64,000 nt of DNA, from NCBI RefSeq assembly GCF_015277855.1, contig NZ_CP063812.1, positions 372,001 through 436,000 on the forward strand, read 5' to 3'. Shown piece by piece: positions 47,337 to 56,315 of this stretch. Position numbers and translations under genes: made by a program. Source of the DNA: Microbacterium cremeum (lineage in GTDB: Bacteria > Actinomycetota > Actinomycetes > Actinomycetales > Microbacteriaceae). Under the pieces are notes generated by a model. It saw only the letters and a program-made list of their open reading frames with translations, was not told where the DNA came from and did no database searches. Within the stretch, counting starts at the first letter, position 1; each line of letters opens with the position of its first letter.

Positions 47337-49931
47337 TCAGCTCGAAAGCGGCACCGTCCGCGAATGGATGCCGCTGCCCAGCGTCTCCTCGTCAGCGCCC
47401 TCGAGATCCAGCACCGCCTCGACCCCGACCGGTACTCGCACCTCGACTTCGAGCGTCCCGCCCTCGATCTGCCACGCGATCGCAGCCTCTCCATACGGGG
47501 TCAACTGCCGAGCCGAAGCCGACGTCAATCCGCCGCCCGGCCGCGGCGCGAAGCGGATCCGCCGATACCCAGATGATGCCGGAGCGAGCCCCGCGATCAC
47601 CCGGTGCATCCAGTCCGCGACCGCGCCCAGGGCGTAGTGGTTGAAAGAGGTCATCTGGCCCGGGTTCACCGTGCCGTCCGGCAGCAGCGAGTCCCAGCGC
47701 TCCCACACCGTGGTCGCGCCCTGCTCCACCTGGTAGAGCCACGACGGGCACTCGCGCTCCAGAAGCAGGTCGTACGCCGCATCGATGTGCCCGTTCGCGC
47801 TGAGCGCGTCCGACACGAGAGGCGTCCCGACGAACCCGGTCGCGATGCGGTTGCCGGCCTCGTGCACGAGCTGCGCGAGACGGGATGCCGCGGCATCCCG
47901 CATCTTCGGATCGGTGAGGAGGTCGAACTGCAGGCCGAGGGCGTACGCCGTCTGCGCGTCGCTGGTCATGGTGCCGTCGTCGTTCACGTACTCGGCCGTG
48001 AAGGCGGCGGCCACCTCGTCGGCGAGCGTGTCGTACCGCGCAGCCTCGGCATCCCAGCCCAGCGCCTCCGCCATGCGGGCGACGGTGCGCGCGGACTTCG
48101 CGAAGTACGCGGTGGCCACGAGGTAGCGGTCGGTGCGGGCATCGGCAGGGTCGTTCGGAGGAGCAGCCGGGTCGAGCCAGTCGCCCAGCTGGAAACCGGT
48201 GTTCCACAGTCGCGAGGGTCCCGAGATGCGCTCGATCAGGTCGACCCAGCGTCGCGCGCTGTCGAACTGCGCGCGCAGCACGCCGGTGTCGCCGAACCGC
48301 TCGTACAGCGTCCACGGCAGCAGGGTGGCGACGTCGCCCCACGCGGCTCCCGGCCGCAGCGGGGTCCACATCCTGTCGGCGGGGATGACCGGCACGTACC
48401 AGGGCACGGTGCCGTCGGGCAGCTGCTCGATCTCGACGTCGCGCAGCCATCCGGCGAGCATTCCCGAGACGTCGTACAGCGTCGCGGCGGTCGGGCCGAA
48501 CACCTGGATGTCGCCGGTCCAGCCGACGCGTTCGTCGCGCTGCGGGCAGTCGGTGGGGATGTCGACGAAGTTGCCGCGCATGCCCCACAGCACGTTCTGG
48601 TGCAGGCGGTTGAGCGCGGGATCGGACGACTCGAACCAGCCGGTGCGCTCCAGATCCGTGTGGTACACCCGCGCGACGAGTGCTCCCGCGGCGATATCGG
48701 CGTCGAGGTCGCCGGGCCAGCCCGACACCTCGACGTAGCGGAAGCCGTGGAAGGTGAAGCGCGGCTCCCACTCCTCGATGTCGCGCCCGGCGAGCGTGTA
48801 GTTGTCGGCCGAGCGCGCGGCGCGCAGCGGGCGCGTGTAGATCTCGCCGTCCTGCATCACCTCGGCGGTGCGGAGCCTCACCGTCGTCCCCGCCTCGCCC
48901 GAGACCCGGAGGCGCACGCGGCCGACGAGGTTCTGGCCGAAGTCGAGGATGCGCGAGCCGCTCGGGCCGGTGAGCACCTCGACGGGGCGCAGCTCCTCGG
49001 TGCAGCGCACCGGGGGAGCCGTGGGTGCGACGAGCGTGGCCGGGTCGCGGTGTCGCTCCTGGGCGATCTCCCACCCGGTCTCGTCGAAGCCCGGCGTCGA
49101 CCAGCCCGGCTGCTCCTCGCGGGCGTCGTAGTCCTCGCCGTCGTAGATGCCGCTGTGCAGGATGGGGCTCGCGGCGGTGCGCCACGTGTGGTCGGTCGCG
49201 ACGACCTCGCGCGTGCCGTCGGCATAGGTCAGCTCGAGCTGGCCGAGGAACGACTGGTCGGTGCCGTACACGTTGCGGAACCCGCCGCGCCAGCCCAGCC
49301 GGCCGCGGTACCAGCCGTCGCCGAGCCACGCGCCGATCGCGTTGGCGCCCGGCCGCACCAGGTCGGTCACGTCGTACGTGTAGTACCGCAGGCGCGGACC
49401 GTACACGGTCCATCCGGGCGAGAGCGTGTCGTCGCCGACGCGCTCGCCGTTGAGCTCGGCCTCGTACAAGCCGTGCGCCGTGGCGTAGAGCCGCGCCCGC
49501 ACGAGGTCGTCGCGCACCTCGAACTCGCGACGCACGAGCGACGGCCGCCGCTCATCCGACTGCGGGTTCTCGTTACGCGTCGCTCCGACGGGCCTCGCGA
49601 TCCAGTCCGACGGCTCGAGCAGTCCCGTCTCGACAGCGGTGGGGACGGATGCCTCGGACCACGTGCCGTCGGCGCCTCGCACCGCGATCCGCACCGTCGC
49701 GATCTCGCGCGAGCCCAGCGGTGCGGCGGGCCAGTCGACCAGCACCTGCTCATCGCTCTCGACCTCGAAGGACTCCGTCGCGCCGTCGCGTTCGACGTCG
49801 ACGCGGTAGGCGGCCTGCCGCCAGCCCGTCGGCGCGGAGCTCACGATCCACGACAGCCGCGGCATCCGTTCGCCGATCCCCAGGGGTTCGCGGTGGTGTT
49901 CGATCCGAGGCGCGTCGACGATGACGGACAT
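47337..49931 (-). CDS. alpha-L-rhamnosidase, GH78 (third copy)
   Basis: An 864-residue GH78 enzyme with the same domain order as the copies at 6727 and 9471: LSPGWTVYGPRLRYYTYDV, ILDFGQNLVGRVRLRV, the catalytic TDCPQRDERVGWTGD (about residue 459), TTVWERWDSLLPDGT and the C-terminal beta domain. It has no signal peptide and lacks the C-terminal helical extension of the second copy. AAGGAG eight bases before ATG 49931. It is divergent from the epimerase-LacI-hydrolase operon across a GAAACGTTTC operator, so both are probably controlled by the LacI protein at 50850. Confidence 0.94.
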   Translation of the reverse strand: MSVIVDAPRIEHHREPLGIGERMPRLSWIVSSAPTGWRQAAYRVDVERDGATESFEVESDEQVLVDWPAAPLGSREIATVRIAVRGADGTWSEASVPTAVETGLLEPSDWIARPVGATRNENPQSDERRPSLVRREFEVRDDLVRARLYATAHGLYEAELNGERVGDDTLSPGWTVYGPRLRYYTYDVTDLVRPGANAIGAWLGDGWYRGRLGWRGGFRNVYGTDQSFLGQLELTYADGTREVVATDHTWRTAASPILHSGIYDGEDYDAREEQPGWSTPGFDETGWEIAQERHRDPATLVAPTAPPVRCTEELRPVEVLTGPSGSRILDFGQNLVGRVRLRVSGEAGTTVRLRTAEVMQDGEIYTRPLRAARSADNYTLAGRDIEEWEPRFTFHGFRYVEVSGWPGDLDADIAAGALVARVYHTDLERTGWFESSDPALNRLHQNVLWGMRGNFVDIPTDCPQRDERVGWTGDIQVFGPTAATLYDVSGMLAGWLRDVEIEQLPDGTVPWYVPVIPADRMWTPLRPGAAWGDVATLLPWTLYERFGDTGVLRAQFDSARRWVDLIERISGPSRLWNTGFQLGDWLDPAAPPNDPADARTDRYLVATAYFAKSARTVARMAEALGWDAEAARYDTLADEVAAAFTAEYVNDDGTMTSDAQTAYALGLQFDLLTDPKMRDAAASRLAQLVHEAGNRIATGFVGTPLVSDALSANGHIDAAYDLLLERECPSWLYQVEQGATTVWERWDSLLPDGTVNPGQMTSFNHYALGAVADWMHRVIAGLAPASSGYRRIRFAPRPGGGLTSASARQLTPYGEAAIAWQIEGGTLEVEVRVPVGVEAVLDLEGADEETLGSGIHSRTVPLSS

Positions 49932-49948
49932 GCGGGCTCCTTCGCATT

Positions 49949-49962
49949 TCGAAACGTTTCAA
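49949..49962. promoter_or_regulatory. LacI-family operator GAAACGTTTC
   Basis: TCGAAACGTTTCAA contains the perfect ten-base palindrome GAAACGTTTC, the classic LacI-family core. It lies in the 86-base divergent promoter region between the third GH78 gene and the SDR gene, and resembles TGAATCGTTTCA at 6665-6676. Confidence 0.65.
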
Positions 49963-50017
49963 GTAAGCTTACGGGACGGCTTCACCGCACGGAAGCGAAG
50001 GCCGGAGAAAGGGCGGC

Positions 50018-50848
50018 ATGAGGATCGGCGTCACGGGAAGCGGCGGCAAGCTCGGCCGTGCGACGGTCGAGCGACTGCGGGTCGACGGCCACGACGTGAT
50101 CGGGTTCGACCTCGCCGGCACGCCGGGAGCCGGCTTCACGCGTGTCGATCTCACCGACTTCGGGCAGACCCTCGACGCGTTCCTCTCGGTGACCGCCCGC
50201 CACGACGGCCTCGATGCGCTCGTGCATCTGGCGGCGATCCCGGTGAACGGACTGGTTCCGGATGCCGCGACCTTCCACAACAACATCACCGTGTCGTTCA
50301 ACGCGCTGTTCGCCGCCCACCGCGCGGGCATCCGCACCATCGTGCTCGCCTCGAGCATCACCGCGATGGGCTTCCCCTTCGACGAGGCCCCGCTCGCGCT
50401 CCCTGTCGACGAGACCTACACGAGCGCCAACAACACGTACGGACTCGGCAAGGTCGCCGAGGAGGCGATCGCCGCGCAGCTGGTGCGGTGGACCCCCGAG
50501 ACGTCGATCACCGCGCTGCGATTCACCAACGTCGTCGGAGCCGACGAGTACGCGACGTTCGAGCGCGCCGCCGAGCCCGGCTACCGACGTGACCTGATCG
50601 GCTCGTGGATCGACGCGCGCGACGGGGCCCAGGCGGTCGCGCTGGCGCTCGCTCACGCCGCGCCGGGGTACGAGGTCTACAACGTCGCCGCACCCGAGTC
50701 GGGTGTCGCGGCTCCGTCGCGCGAGGTCGCGGAGCGCTGGTTCCCCGGCACGCCGATCGCCGACGACCTCGGCGAGTACGAGTCGCTCATGTCGACGCGC
50801 AAGATCCGCGAGCGCCTCGGGTTCGCCGCCGAGCACGACTGGCGCTGA
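50018..50848 (+). CDS. NAD-dependent epimerase/dehydratase family protein, uronate dehydrogenase-like
   Basis: A 276-residue extended SDR. The glycine motif is TGSGGKLGRATVERL at the N terminus, FDLAG holds the Asp that prefers NAD, LVHLAAIP and the YGLGK catalytic pair (about residue 141) are in place. Size and motifs resemble uronate dehydrogenases, which oxidise galacturonate or glucuronate to the lactone, and galacturonate is the backbone sugar of rhamnogalacturonans. GGAGAAAGGG precedes ATG 50018. It is first in an operon with a LacI regulator and the DUF4038-type hydrolase. The exact substrate is not established. Confidence 0.8.
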   Translation: MRIGVTGSGGKLGRATVERLRVDGHDVIGFDLAGTPGAGFTRVDLTDFGQTLDAFLSVTARHDGLDALVHLAAIPVNGLVPDAATFHNNITVSFNALFAAHRAGIRTIVLASSITAMGFPFDEAPLALPVDETYTSANNTYGLGKVAEEAIAAQLVRWTPETSITALRFTNVVGADEYATFERAAEPGYRRDLIGSWIDARDGAQAVALALAHAAPGYEVYNVAAPESGVAAPSREVAERWFPGTPIADDLGEYESLMSTRKIRERLGFAAEHDWR

Positions 50849-50849
50849 C

Positions 50850-51866
50850 GTGGCGCGGCAGAGCGGTTCGAGCAGCCAGCGGCCGGGCATCCGCCAGGTC
50901 GCCGAGCGCGCGGGAGTCGCCGTCGGCACGGTGTCGGCGTATCTCAACCACCCCGACCGCGTCTCTGTCGCGCGGGCACGCCGCATCGCCGAGGCCATCG
51001 ACGAGCTCGGGTTCGTGCCGAGCATCGCCGGACGACAGCTGCGCCTGGGCGTCAGCACCCTGATCGGCTACCTGTCGCCCGACGTCAGCAACCCGCACTT
51101 CAGCGAGATCGCCGAAGAGGTCGAGCGCCGCGCCGAGCGCCTCGGCATGACCGTGTTCTTCGCCCACTCGCACGGCGACCATGACCGCGAGAACGCGTAC
51201 CTCGAGGCGTTCGAGCAGCGGCAGGTGCGTGGGCTGCTGGTCGCCTCGTTCGCGCCGATCGAAGACCGGCTCTCCGCGATGCGCGACCGTGGCACGCCCT
51301 CGGTGCTCGTCGGACGCCGCGCCCGCCGCGCCGAGCAGCCGTCGGTCTCGATCGACGACGTCTCGGGCGGCCGGCAGGCGGCCCGCCACCTCATCGAGAA
51401 CGGATGCCGCAGCCTCGCGTTCGTCGGCGGTCCGCTGCCCGTGCAGCAGGTGGCCGACCGTCTCGCCGGCGCCCGGGAGGCGGCCCCGGCGCTCGAGGTG
51501 ATCGAGGTCGAGGAGCGCTCGATCGCGGCCGGCCGCGCCGTCGGCGCCGAGCTCGCGCGACGTTCCGCCGGGGAGCGGCCCGACGGCGTCTTCGCGGCGA
51601 ACGACGTGCTGGCCCTCGGCATCCTGCAGTCCCTCGTCGCCGGCGGCGTCTCGGTGCCGCGCGATATCGCCCTCGTCGGCTACGACGACAACGAGTTCGC
51701 CGATGCATCGCTGATCCCGCTCACGAGCGTCCGAGCGCGACACGAGGGCTTCGGAGCCGCCGCGGTCGACCTGCTCTTCGAGGCCATCGAGCACGGCTCG
51801 GCGAACGATCCGCAGCGCGTGTACGAGCCCGAGCTCGTCGTGCGCGAGAGCTCGCGGCGCGCCTGA
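50850..51866 (+). CDS. LacI family transcriptional regulator (second)
   Basis: A 338-residue LacI-type repressor. The helix-turn-helix GIRQVAERAGVAVGTVSAYLN (about residues 13-33) and hinge GFVPSIAGRQLRLG are followed by the effector domain (TLIGYLSPDVSNPHFSEIAEEVE, LVGYDDNEFADASLIPLTSV). GTG 50850 lies one base after the upstream stop. It sits in the operon it probably controls; the GAAACGTTTC site at 49949-49962 is the likely operator. The effector is unknown, probably a rhamnose- or apiose-related sugar. Confidence 0.9.
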   Translation: MARQSGSSSQRPGIRQVAERAGVAVGTVSAYLNHPDRVSVARARRIAEAIDELGFVPSIAGRQLRLGVSTLIGYLSPDVSNPHFSEIAEEVERRAERLGMTVFFAHSHGDHDRENAYLEAFEQRQVRGLLVASFAPIEDRLSAMRDRGTPSVLVGRRARRAEQPSVSIDDVSGGRQAARHLIENGCRSLAFVGGPLPVQQVADRLAGAREAAPALEVIEVEERSIAAGRAVGAELARRSAGERPDGVFAANDVLALGILQSLVAGGVSVPRDIALVGYDDNEFADASLIPLTSVRARHEGFGAAAVDLLFEAIEHGSANDPQRVYEPELVVRESSRRA

Positions 51867-51933
51867 CGCTGCCGTTCGCCGGTTCTGCCCCCGCCATCCC
51901 ACTCGCTGGACACGACATCGAAGGAGAAACCAC

Positions 51934-53451
51934 GTGTCGCACCCGCAGCCGCACGCGCTGTACCGCCCGCTCGAGCTGACGTTCGAAGGCACCGACGCCC
52001 TTCCCGCCGACCGCGCGCCGCTCACGGTGCGCGTGCGGCACGGGGCATCCGCATCCGAACGCGTGGTGCCGGGGTTCTGGGACGGCGGCACGACCTATCG
52101 TGCGCGCTTCGCGCCCGACCTCGAGGGCCGCTGGACGTGGACCAGCGAGAGCGAGCACACCGCGCTCGACGGCGCGACCGGAGAGGTCGAGGTCGTGCGC
52201 GGAGCCGACCACGGACCGGTGCGCGTCGCGCACCGCTTCCACTTCGCGCACGCCGACGGCACGCCGTTCCGCCCCGTCGGCACGACCGCGTACAACTGGC
52301 TGCACCAGAACGAGCCGCTCTACTCGTCGACCGTCGACGCGATCGCCGAGGCGGGGTTCAACAAGTTCCGCTTCATGGTCTTTCCGCAGGGCGGCGGCTA
52401 CATCGAGCACGTCCCCGACCTCCTGCCGTTCGAGCGCACGGGCGGGAGATGGGACGTCACGAAGCCCGTGCCGGCGTTCTTCCAGCGGCTCGACCGTGCG
52501 GTCGAGGTGCTCGGCGACCGCGGCATCCAGGCCGACGTGCTGATCTACAACGCCTACGACCGAGGGCAGTTCGGTCTGAACGAGCTCACCGAACAAGAGG
52601 ACGCGATCTACCTGCGCTACCTCGTCGCGCGCCTGGCCGCGTACCCGCACGTGTGGTGGTCGCTGTGCAACGAGTTCGACCAGCTGGAGCGCCCGGCCGA
52701 GCGCTGGGACCGCACCGGCGCGCTGCTCGCCGAGATCGACCCCTACGACCACCTGCGGTCGATCCACAACTGGATCGAGCTGCACGACAACAACCAGCCC
52801 TGGATCACCCACGCGTCGATCCAGAACGGGTCGGCGACGACCGACTTCGGCCGCGCCAACCTCTACCGCGACGTCTACGGCAAGCCCGTCGTGCTCGACG
52901 AGATCAAGTACGAGGGCGACATCCCCGACCGCTGGGGACATCTCGACGCCGAGCAGCTCGTGCACCAGTTCTGGATCACGACCGTGGCCGGATGCTACGC
53001 CTCGCACGGCGAGAGCTTCGTCACCGAGTCGGGCAGCCTGCATATGGTCGAGGGCGGACCGCTGCGCGGCGATTCCCCCGCCCGGCTGGCGTTCCTGCGG
53101 CGCATCCTCGAGGACGTCGACGGCCCCGGCCTCGACCCCATCGACAAGTGGGACGACCCGGCCTATGCCGCCGGCATCCCCCGCCGTCTCTACGTGCAGT
53201 ATCTCGGCCGCAGCGCTCCCGCGACGTGGGCGTTCCGGCTGCCCATCGGCGTGCCGGGCGAGCGGCCCGAGCCCGGCGACCGGTTCGAGGTCGAGGTGAT
53301 CGACACGTGGAACATGACCGTGACTCCGGTCGGCCGCGTCTTCATGCTCGACGATGTGCAGCGCAACGACGCGTACGACCGCACGTCGGCGCCGGTCGAC
53401 CTGCCCGAGGGCGAGGCGATCGCGCTGCGCATCACCCGCGTCGACGCCTGA
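51934..53451 (+). CDS. DUF5060/DUF4038/DUF5605-type glycoside hydrolase, candidate apiosidase
   Basis: A 505-residue protein with an N-terminal beta-sandwich (DUF5060-like, LELTFEGTDALP to about residue 95), a TIM barrel of the DUF4038/GH140-like kind (HADGTPFRPVGTTAYNW onward) and a C-terminal DUF5605-like beta domain. Candidate catalytic residues are the acid/base Glu in WWSLCNEFDQ (about 247) and the nucleophile Glu in VVLDEIKYEG (about 323). GH140, a related family, releases apiose from rhamnogalacturonan II. The apionate genes directly downstream make an apiosidase role attractive, but this is inference. GTG 51934 has AAGGAG eight bases upstream. No signal peptide. Confidence 0.8.
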   Translation: MSHPQPHALYRPLELTFEGTDALPADRAPLTVRVRHGASASERVVPGFWDGGTTYRARFAPDLEGRWTWTSESEHTALDGATGEVEVVRGADHGPVRVAHRFHFAHADGTPFRPVGTTAYNWLHQNEPLYSSTVDAIAEAGFNKFRFMVFPQGGGYIEHVPDLLPFERTGGRWDVTKPVPAFFQRLDRAVEVLGDRGIQADVLIYNAYDRGQFGLNELTEQEDAIYLRYLVARLAAYPHVWWSLCNEFDQLERPAERWDRTGALLAEIDPYDHLRSIHNWIELHDNNQPWITHASIQNGSATTDFGRANLYRDVYGKPVVLDEIKYEGDIPDRWGHLDAEQLVHQFWITTVAGCYASHGESFVTESGSLHMVEGGPLRGDSPARLAFLRRILEDVDGPGLDPIDKWDDPAYAAGIPRRLYVQYLGRSAPATWAFRLPIGVPGERPEPGDRFEVEVIDTWNMTVTPVGRVFMLDDVQRNDAYDRTSAPVDLPEGEAIALRITRVDA

Positions 53452-53459
53452 CTCGGGGC

Positions 53460-53640
53460 CGCGCAGACGCGGGCAGCGCCGCGGGGTGCGGGTGCGGGGG
53501 TGGTGGCGCCGGGGTGCGGGGGTGGCGACGCGCCGCGGGGTGCGGGGCAGGCGCCGCGGGGTGTGGGGCGCGGTGTGGGGTGCGGGGGTGGCGACGCGGG
53601 GTGCGGGGGTGGGGTGTTGCATCCGTCGCCCGAAAGGGCG
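53460..53640. repeat. GC-rich low-complexity repeats
   Basis: Short variants of GGGTGCGGGGGTGGCGACGCG and GGGGTGCGGGTGC-type sequences recur through this stretch between convergent genes. I see no gene in it. Confidence 0.6.
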
Positions 53641-53680
53641 CCGCGAGATCGGGTGACCGCGGGTGGCGCGGCGCTACGAA

Positions 53681-54123
53681 TTTCGGATCCGGAAACCGGA
53701 GATGCTGACGTTTTCCGGAGTTGAGGGCGTCCCGGACTCCGGAAAGGCGACCGCGGTCCGGTTTCCGGATCCGGCGAACGGAGGGGCATCCGGTTTCCGG
53801 CCCGGAGAGGGAGGGAAGTCCGGTTGCCGGATCCGGCGAAGGAGAGGCGCGGGTTTTCGGATCCGGAAACCGGAGGTGCTGACGTTTTCCGGAGCTGAGG
53901 GCGTCCCGGACTCCGGAAAGGCGACCGCGGTCCGGTTTCCGGATCCGGCGAACGGAGGGGCATCCGGTTTCCGGATCCGGCGAAGGGGAGGCGCGGGTTT
54001 TCGGATCCGGAAACCGGAGGTGCTGACGTTTTCCGGAGCTGAGGGCGTCCCGGACTCCGGAAAGGCGACCGCGGTCCGGTTTCCGGATCCGGCGAACGGA
54101 GGGGCATCCGGTTTCCGGATCCA
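53681..54123. repeat. tandem repeat built on CGGATCCGG and GGTTTCCGG
   Basis: Three near-identical blocks start at 53681, 53855 and 53999 (spacings 174 and 144). Each holds TTTCGGATCCGGAAACCGGA, a GACGTTTTCCGGAG segment, GACTCCGGAAAGGCGACC, and one or two GGTTTCCGGATCC(G/A)G copies. The elements are mutually complementary (GGTTTCCGGATCC with GGATCCGGAAACC), so large hairpins can form. It lies between convergent genes. Open frames through it are not genes. Confidence 0.85.
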
Positions 54124-54143
54124 GTGAACGTGGGGGCGCCCGG

Positions 54144-55892
54144 TCAGAGGCGCAGGAACGAGCCGGGCGGCACGTCCGCGATGCGAGGCTCTGCGCCCGG
54201 CACCTCGATCTCGACTCGGCGCTCGCGGCGATCGAGGTTGGCGACCAGCACGGCGTCGCCGTCAGCTGTGCGCGCGCCGAGTGCCCACACGAGGCCGTCG
54301 GGCGAGTCACCGCGCAGGCCCGGCGCGCCCGAGAGCGCGGCGAGGGCCATGACGGCGTCGAGCACCGGCCGGGCTGAGCCGTCGGACGAGCGGATGCCAC
54401 GTGCCCCCCACTCCTCGAAGTACGCGAGCGTCGCGACTCCAGGCACCGCGAAGGCCGCCGCGCTCGCCACCGTCCACGCCGCCAGCTCGGGAGCCGACTG
54501 GCGCGGGTCGACGGCGTCGAGGAGCGCCGGGCCGTAGCCGTTGCGCAGGTCGTCGTGCGCGGGCATCGGCGGCGGAGTCGTCGCCACGTCGTTGAAGTGC
54601 GGGCGCAGCGAGATCGGGCCGATGTGCACGGGCGGACCGCCCGCCAGCTCGACCGCCTGAGTCGCGACGAGCCGCTGCATCGGCAGGGACTCGACCAACT
54701 GCGCCGTGCTCAGACTGTGGAAGAGGGGCGTGCTGCTGAAGACCAGGCCGTCGAGCCGCCGCGGCAGGCGGTGGTGCTCGCGATTGAGCTCGGTGAAGTG
54801 CGAGCGGACGCCGCCGACGATCAGCGCGTCCACGCCTGCCTCGGTCAGGGCGTGGCGCAGCAGCCCGATCGCCTCGAGGTCCGACACGTGGCGCGCGGGC
54901 CCGGTCGGCCAGAACGCGGTGACCCGCGCGACCGGCAGGTCGCGCAGCGCGAAGACGGCGTCGTCGATGCCGGTGGGATCGTCGTCGGCGAGCACGAACC
55001 GCACGTCGAGGGGGAGAGCGGATGCCGCGGCCCGGCCGAGTGCGGCGCGCCAATTGCGCGTTGCGAGGTCGAGCTCCACCAGCACCGCGGCGGGCCAGGA
55101 TCCGGTGCGTCGCGCGGCGTCGAACGTGGGGGGCGCGGGGTCGGGCGCCGTGGACGATGACACCGCGATCGCCGGCATCGCCGGTCCCTCCGCGAGGCGG
55201 ATGCGGGTGACCGGATCGTCGGCTCGGGTAGCGGGAATGCCGGACACCGAGACGTCGATCGACTGGACGACCCGCTCACCCGGGGCCAGCGGGTAGGGGA
55301 AGAGGAGCGCGAGCGGACGGCTGTACGTCTTGTACGAGGCATCCGTCCAGTTGCGCTGGTCCTCCATCTCGAACACGTCGCCCGCGAAGCGCACCTCGAC
55401 GTCGAGGCCGTCGTGCGACCACGACAGGCCGGCGATGTCGAACGCAGGCTGGTGCGGGCTGATGCGCGCGGGGAACCGCGAGTGCTCGACCGCGTCGCCG
55501 GAGTGGCGGATGTCGAGCTCCGTGTCCGCGAGCGCGGGCGGATGAAGCACGACCAGGCCCGTGCGATTCGTCTCGAAGGCGGTGACCGACTCGAGGTCGG
55601 TCACCAGCCGCAGGCGTCCCGGACCCCGCACCTCGGCCCGCACGATCCCACGCAGGTCGGATCCGAGCCCCTCGGAATGCGTATGAAGGGTCAGCGCCAG
55701 GTCGGACGAGTCGATCCGGTCGACGATGAGGCTCGCGGTGTCCCAGTTGCGGTCGCGGATGACGGCGCGGACCGACCGCAGCACGACGCGGCCGTCGTAC
55801 GCGATGTCGGCGAATTCGTCGTCGCGGAGCTCGAGCGACCATCGGCCGCTGCGCCACTCCCGGACGCTGTCGTCCCACCATTGCTCGGTCAT
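54144..55892 (-). CDS. apnL: D-apionate lactonase-like protein
   Basis: A 582-residue protein with an N-terminal beta-rich half (FADIAYDGRVVLRSVRAVIRDRNWDT; EMEDQRNWTDASYKTYSRPL, about residues 195-215) and a C-terminal TIM-barrel-like half that ends in a small beta domain. The RDRNWDT and QRNWTDASYKTYSRPL segments match my memory of the ApnL family, which opens apionolactone to D-apionate. It lies downstream of the ApnO- and OiaC-like genes on the same strand, after a 423-base repeat-rich gap. AAGGA lies before ATG 55892. The identification is by recalled motifs plus context; the catalytic residues are not obvious to me. Confidence 0.65.
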   Translation of the reverse strand: MTEQWWDDSVREWRSGRWSLELRDDEFADIAYDGRVVLRSVRAVIRDRNWDTASLIVDRIDSSDLALTLHTHSEGLGSDLRGIVRAEVRGPGRLRLVTDLESVTAFETNRTGLVVLHPPALADTELDIRHSGDAVEHSRFPARISPHQPAFDIAGLSWSHDGLDVEVRFAGDVFEMEDQRNWTDASYKTYSRPLALLFPYPLAPGERVVQSIDVSVSGIPATRADDPVTRIRLAEGPAMPAIAVSSSTAPDPAPPTFDAARRTGSWPAAVLVELDLATRNWRAALGRAAASALPLDVRFVLADDDPTGIDDAVFALRDLPVARVTAFWPTGPARHVSDLEAIGLLRHALTEAGVDALIVGGVRSHFTELNREHHRLPRRLDGLVFSSTPLFHSLSTAQLVESLPMQRLVATQAVELAGGPPVHIGPISLRPHFNDVATTPPPMPAHDDLRNGYGPALLDAVDPRQSAPELAAWTVASAAAFAVPGVATLAYFEEWGARGIRSSDGSARPVLDAVMALAALSGAPGLRGDSPDGLVWALGARTADGDAVLVANLDRRERRVEIEVPGAEPRIADVPPGSFLRL

Positions 55893-55956
55893 GTGTCCAT
55901 CCTTGCTCGGGCATCCCCTTCGCCGCAGGCCCCGGCATCCGTCCCCGCGGCACCCC

Positions 55957-56077
55957 CCTTCGCCGCGCCCCTTCGCCGCGCCCCTTCGCCGTGCCCCTTC
56001 GCCGTGCCCCTTCGCCGAGGGTGCATCTGGTGGACGAGGGTGTGGGAACCACCCTTGCTCTCGTCCACCAGGTGCAC
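55957..56077. repeat. 12-base tandem repeats followed by a long cruciform
   Basis: About five copies of GCCCCTTCGCCG(C/T) (55957-56018) precede an 18-base stem, GTGCATCTGGTGGACGAG (56021-56038) with CTCGTCCACCAGGTGCAC (56060-56077), one mismatch, around a 21-base loop containing a smaller GGGTG/CACCC stem. It lies between SDR and apnL and may end or attenuate the transcript. Confidence 0.75.
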
Positions 56078-56089
56078 TCTCGCGGGAGG

Positions 56090-56312
56090 GTGATCGCGTC
56101 GGGGCCCGGGGTCGGGGCCCAGGGCCGGAGGGGCCCCAGGGGCCGGGGCCCGGGGTCGGGGCCCAGGGCCGGAGGGGGCCCCAGGGGCCGGGATCGGAGG
56201 GCCGAGAGCCGGGCCCAGGGCCGAGGGCGGGGCCCGGAGGGTCGCGAGCCCGTGGCCGGGACCGAGGCCCGAGGACCGAGAGCCGGGCCCGGGGGCCGGG
56301 AGCGACCGGGAG
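56090..56312. repeat. G/C low-complexity tract
   Basis: Imperfect repeats of GGGGCCCGGGGTCGGGGCCCAGG-like units (written here only in part) and GAGAGCCGGGCCC fill the space up to the SDR stop. I see no gene; it is a likely place for assembly or replication slippage. Confidence 0.6.
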
Positions 56313-56315
56313 GGG

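Noticed and set aside
53190..54400. Minus-strand open frames across the CGGATCCGG array
   Set aside because: The translations are simple repeats (RIRKPDRGR-like) and follow the DNA repeat in more than one frame.
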